From positions 62,001-126,000 of the forward strand of contig JAEZWR010000048.1 in NCBI GenBank assembly GCA_023420115.1: 64,000 bases of DNA. The letters run 5' to 3'. Under the pieces are notes generated by a model. The model was not told the DNA's origin and made no database searches. It saw nothing but the letters and a program-made list of their open reading frames with translations. Position 1 is the first letter of the stretch; each line of letters opens with the position of its first letter. A program made the position numbers and the translations under genes. Below are positions 63,328-64,000 of the stretch, piece after piece. This stretch comes from Bacillota bacterium (GTDB lineage: Bacteria > Bacillota > Clostridia > Saccharofermentanales > Fastidiosipilaceae).

Positions 63328-64000
63328 ATGAATGTAGTTATTACTGCAAGTATGTTGGGACCGCTTTATGAGCTTTTTGGGTGGCTAATTGCCCAGTTCT
63401 ATCATTTGCTTGGAAATTATGGCTTGGCTATTGTTTTCTTTACATTAATTGTTAGAGGTGCTTTTATTCCTCTCAGTGTTAAGTCTAGTAAGTCTATGCT
63501 TGCTACTCAAGCTCTTCAACCTAGGTTGGCTGAGTTACAGAGAATTTATGGTAAGGATAGAGAAAAGTACGCCCAAGCACAGATGGCTCTTTATAAAGAA
63601 AATGGAGTGTCAATGGCTGGAGGTTGTTTGCCATCTCTGATACAGTTAGTTCTAATTTGGCCAATGTATAGAGTCATTTCTTGTCCTCTAACTTATATTA
63701 TGGGTGTTCCTACTGAAAATCTACAAAAAATAGTTGAAAATTTACAATCAAAAGGGTTGATAGGAAATATAGCTCCAGTTGAAGTGAGTAATATTCCAGT
63801 TTTACAGGCTTTGCATGCCAATCCGTCAGTTCTGGCTGAGTCTATAAACCAAGGACTGATTAGGGCTACTGACATGATGGACCTTAATTTTCTTGGTTTG
63901 AATTTGGGTCTTATACCCACAATTAATGTTGGGCAACTTTTTGGGGCTGAAATGCATATATGGTTGCCACTCTTAATTATTCCAATTCTCACGGCAGTTA
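63328..64000 (+). CDS. yidC: Membrane protein insertase YidC (5' part, cut by window end)
   Basis: YidC inserts proteins into the membrane. The visible 224 residues start with a membrane segment near 15-45 (LYELFGWLIAQFYHLL, then LAIVFFTLIVRGAFIPL), with the conserved arginine of the groove in VRGAFIPL. A cytoplasmic helix pair (ALQPRLAELQRIYGKDREKY) and the next hydrophobic segments follow. The frame is open to the last base. ATG 63328 is preferred over an ATG two codons earlier because AGAGG is better spaced. No lipobox is seen at the start. Confidence 0.93.
   Translation, partial: MNVVITASMLGPLYELFGWLIAQFYHLLGNYGLAIVFFTLIVRGAFIPLSVKSSKSMLATQALQPRLAELQRIYGKDREKYAQAQMALYKENGVSMAGGCLPSLIQLVLIWPMYRVISCPLTYIMGVPTENLQKIVENLQSKGLIGNIAPVEVSNIPVLQALHANPSVLAESINQGLIRATDMMDLNFLGLNLGLIPTINVGQLFGAEMHIWLPLLIIPILTAV

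Overview
This 64 kb window is a chromosomal backbone segment from a low-G+C (about one third G+C by eye), Gram-positive-type anaerobe, most likely a member of the Clostridia. The reasons are the IspH-S1 fusion, the NadD-YqeK-RsfS order, the cmk-plsC-ispH/rpsA order, the cysS-mrnC-rlmB and tig-clpP-clpX clusters, veg next to ispE, MEP-pathway isoprenoid enzymes, a sortase, frequent TTG starts and strong GGAGG ribosome sites. I cannot name the species. I see no insertion sequence, prophage, CRISPR array or integrase.

Layout: 0.1-10.8 kb holds an orphan coiled-coil protein, an RsmF-like rRNA methylase, an ITP pyrophosphatase, a membrane protein, prfB, nadD-yqeK, rsfS and comEA. 10.9-15.2 kb (minus strand) is a three-gene MacB-type ABC module with a secreted membrane-anchored partner. 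15.2-18.4 kb has a 558-base gap, thyA, a DHFR gene and yihY. 18.7-26.6 kb has tRNA-Pro(CGG), ileS, an M50 protease gene, scpA-scpB, cmk, plsC and ybaK. 26.6-32.6 kb has ispH-rpsA, glgP and an AraC regulator. 32.7-38.8 kb has a sortase gene, htpG, rpmB, acpS, manA and uppP. 38.8-45.4 kb is rich in extracytoplasmic redox functions: a Gx-transporter/ApbE fusion, a NusG-domain-II protein, a DMT exporter, CcdA, a TlpA/ResA thioredoxin and a lipoprotein. 45.6-51.1 kb has comF, galM, a probable 6S RNA, cysS, mrnC and rlmB. 51.2-57.5 kb has an orphan secreted protein, tRNA-Arg(ACG), tig, clpP, clpX and a YdbC-type protein. 57.6-64 kb has an AraC regulator, an alpha/beta hydrolase, a YitT protein, veg, ispE, rpmH, rnpA, yidD and the 5' part of yidC.

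Most genes are housekeeping and serve translation, folate/thymidylate, isoprenoid and envelope synthesis, and protein quality control. The features that stand out are changes to ordinary proteins. ClpP reads Ser-His-Asn instead of Ser-His-Asp. Trigger factor ends in a His/Cys/Asp tail. The ApbE flavin transferase is fused behind a membrane Gx domain and keeps an internal lipobox. IspE and DHFR carry insertions. RsfS, Veg and a membrane protein carry acidic tails. prfB has no frameshift site. Two uncharacterised proteins (892 and 539 aa) and several unexplained inverted repeats are the best candidates for undescribed biology. I found no clear self-contained novel system.
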